DNA from: Ramlibacter rhizophilus
GTDB taxonomy: Bacteria; Pseudomonadota; Gammaproteobacteria; Burkholderiales; Burkholderiaceae_C
DNA length: 64,000 nucleotides
Direction: 5' to 3'
Assembly (NCBI RefSeq): GCF_004681965.1
Contig: NZ_SMLL01000002.1
Location: forward strand, 186,001-250,000
Shown here: piece by piece, positions 63,338 through 64,000 of the stretch
Layout of the letters: each line of letters starts with the position of its first letter
Numbering within the stretch: the first letter of the stretch is position 1
The notes under the pieces: model-generated
What the model was told of the DNA's origin: nothing
The model's database searches: none
Seen by the model: the letters and a program-made list of their open reading frames with translations, nothing else
Program-made: the position numbers and the translations under genes

Positions 63338-64000
63338 ATGATCCTCGCTCCCCTCGTCATCGCCTTCGGCCTGCTGGGCGCCTGCCTGCCGGCACACGCG
63401 TCCGACCCCGTGGTCGTCGGCTCCAAGCGCTTCACCGAAAGCTATGTGCTCGGCGAAGTGCTGCGCCAGACCCTGGAGGACGCCGGCGTGCCGGCCCTGC
63501 ACCGCCAGGGCCTGGGGAACACGGCGGTGATGGAGCAGGCACTGGCCAGCGGTGCCATCGCCGTGTATCCCGAGTACACCGGGACCATCGTGCGCGAGCT
63601 GCTGAAGAAGGAAGGCGCGCAGGCCGCCGCTCCCCCGCTGGAGCAGATCAACCGCTGGCTCGCCCCACGCGGGCTGAAGGCGGCGGTGCCGCTCGGTTTC
63701 AACAACAGCTACGCGCTCGCCATGCGCGAGGACGACGCCGCGCGCCTGGGCATTGAAACGCTGTCGGACCTGGCGCGGGCTGGCGCTTCCTTGCGCTTCG
63801 GCCTGTCGCATGAGTTCCTGCAGCGCGCCGATGGCTGGAATGCGCTCAAGGCGGCGTACGGCATGCCCTTCACGCCCGGCAGCGGCCTGGACCACGGGCT
63901 GGCGTACCAGGCACTCGCGCGCAAGCAGGTGGACGTGATGGACGTCTACACCACCGACGCGCAGATCGCCCGGCTGGGCCTGCGCGTGCTGCGCGACGAT
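63338..64000 (+). CDS. osmoprotectant-type ABC transporter substrate-binding protein (3' end outside the window)
   Basis: From ATG 63338 the frame reads a signal peptide (MILAPLVIAFGLLGACLPAH, cut near AHA), then VVVGSKRFTESYVLGEVLRQ and AIAVYPEYTGTIVRELLKKE. These are the typical start and the YPEYTGT ligand loop of the OpuBC/OsmF glycine-betaine/choline binding family. The frame is open to the right edge (221 codons). Family members bind quaternary amines in the periplasm. The ligand aromatic residues cannot all be checked here. Confidence 0.9.
   Translation, partial: MILAPLVIAFGLLGACLPAHASDPVVVGSKRFTESYVLGEVLRQTLEDAGVPALHRQGLGNTAVMEQALASGAIAVYPEYTGTIVRELLKKEGAQAAAPPLEQINRWLAPRGLKAAVPLGFNNSYALAMREDDAARLGIETLSDLARAGASLRFGLSHEFLQRADGWNALKAAYGMPFTPGSGLDHGLAYQALARKQVDVMDVYTTDAQIARLGLRVLRDD

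Noticed and set aside
1-64000. CRISPR arrays and insertion sequences
   Set aside because: No regularly spaced direct repeats, no DDE transposase frames and no terminal inverted repeats with target duplications were seen.

Overview
The window looks like chromosome of a GC-rich beta-proteobacterium, most likely Burkholderiales and probably Comamonadaceae. This rests on the content and order of the core genes: a Bug-type tricarboxylate receptor, malonyl-CoA synthetase, a small Trp-rich protein, and a cysI-DUF934-cysH-cysD-cysN operon. A 41 kb genomic island with visibly lower GC and a very different gene style interrupts it. The island lies between a tRNA-Asn gene and an exact 45-base copy of that gene's 3' half.

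Left core (1-19.5 kb). Genes: an alpha/beta hydrolase running off the edge, a small CxxCxGxG protein, a GNAT acetyltransferase, matB, a Bug receptor, lgt, ilvD, a FAD oxidoreductase fused to a Rieske domain, a small Trp-rich protein, cytochrome c, an iron-trafficking YggX-type protein, an MnmC-like protein whose methyltransferase half is degenerate, and a Ca2+/Na+ antiporter-type protein. A translationally coupled sulfate-assimilation operon follows (sulfite reductase, DUF934, APS reductase, ATP sulfurylase subunits). After a terminator come a ferredoxin and a ferredoxin-NADP reductase, which may feed the sulfite reductase because no cysJ is visible. The core segment ends with tRNA-Asn.

Island (19.5-60.77 kb). 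A tyrosine integrase follows the tRNA directly. Next are small regulators (some duplicated or broken), a coiled-coil membrane protein, a HIT protein, two convergent related large serine recombinases, an exported thermonuclease-like protein, and a scrambled response-regulator/HTH remnant. The centre is a DNA phosphorothioation locus: dndB-dndC-dndD-dndE on the minus strand, and a phosphorothioation-associated methyltransferase facing dndE across a perfect hairpin. Diverging from dndB is a tightly overlapped five-gene plus-strand operon: a helix-hairpin-helix/sigma-like protein, a PLD-nuclease/DEAD-helicase fusion, a 64-residue protein, an SMC-like ATPase with a CxC motif, and a 153-residue protein. 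It looks like the restriction arm but is not the classical dndFGH set, and dndA is absent from the window. Next come several unrecognised small proteins, a NYN/OST-HTH putative ribonuclease, and a second compact cluster (small protein, ParB/Srx protein, ParB-HTH-like protein, metallo-beta-lactamase-fold hydrolase, and a convergent GHKL-ATPase/STAS-like protein). The right end carries a uracil-DNA-glycosylase-like protein, a PD-(D/E)xK-like nuclease, a broken OLD/GajA-like ATPase and a YaaW-like protein. The whole reads as a defence island.

Right core (60.77-64 kb). The probable original tRNA-Asn terminator, displaced by the island, is followed by an MFS transporter, a divergent AraC-family regulator, and the start of an osmoprotectant-type ABC binding protein that runs off the edge.

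All assignments come from reading motifs by eye; no database search was run.
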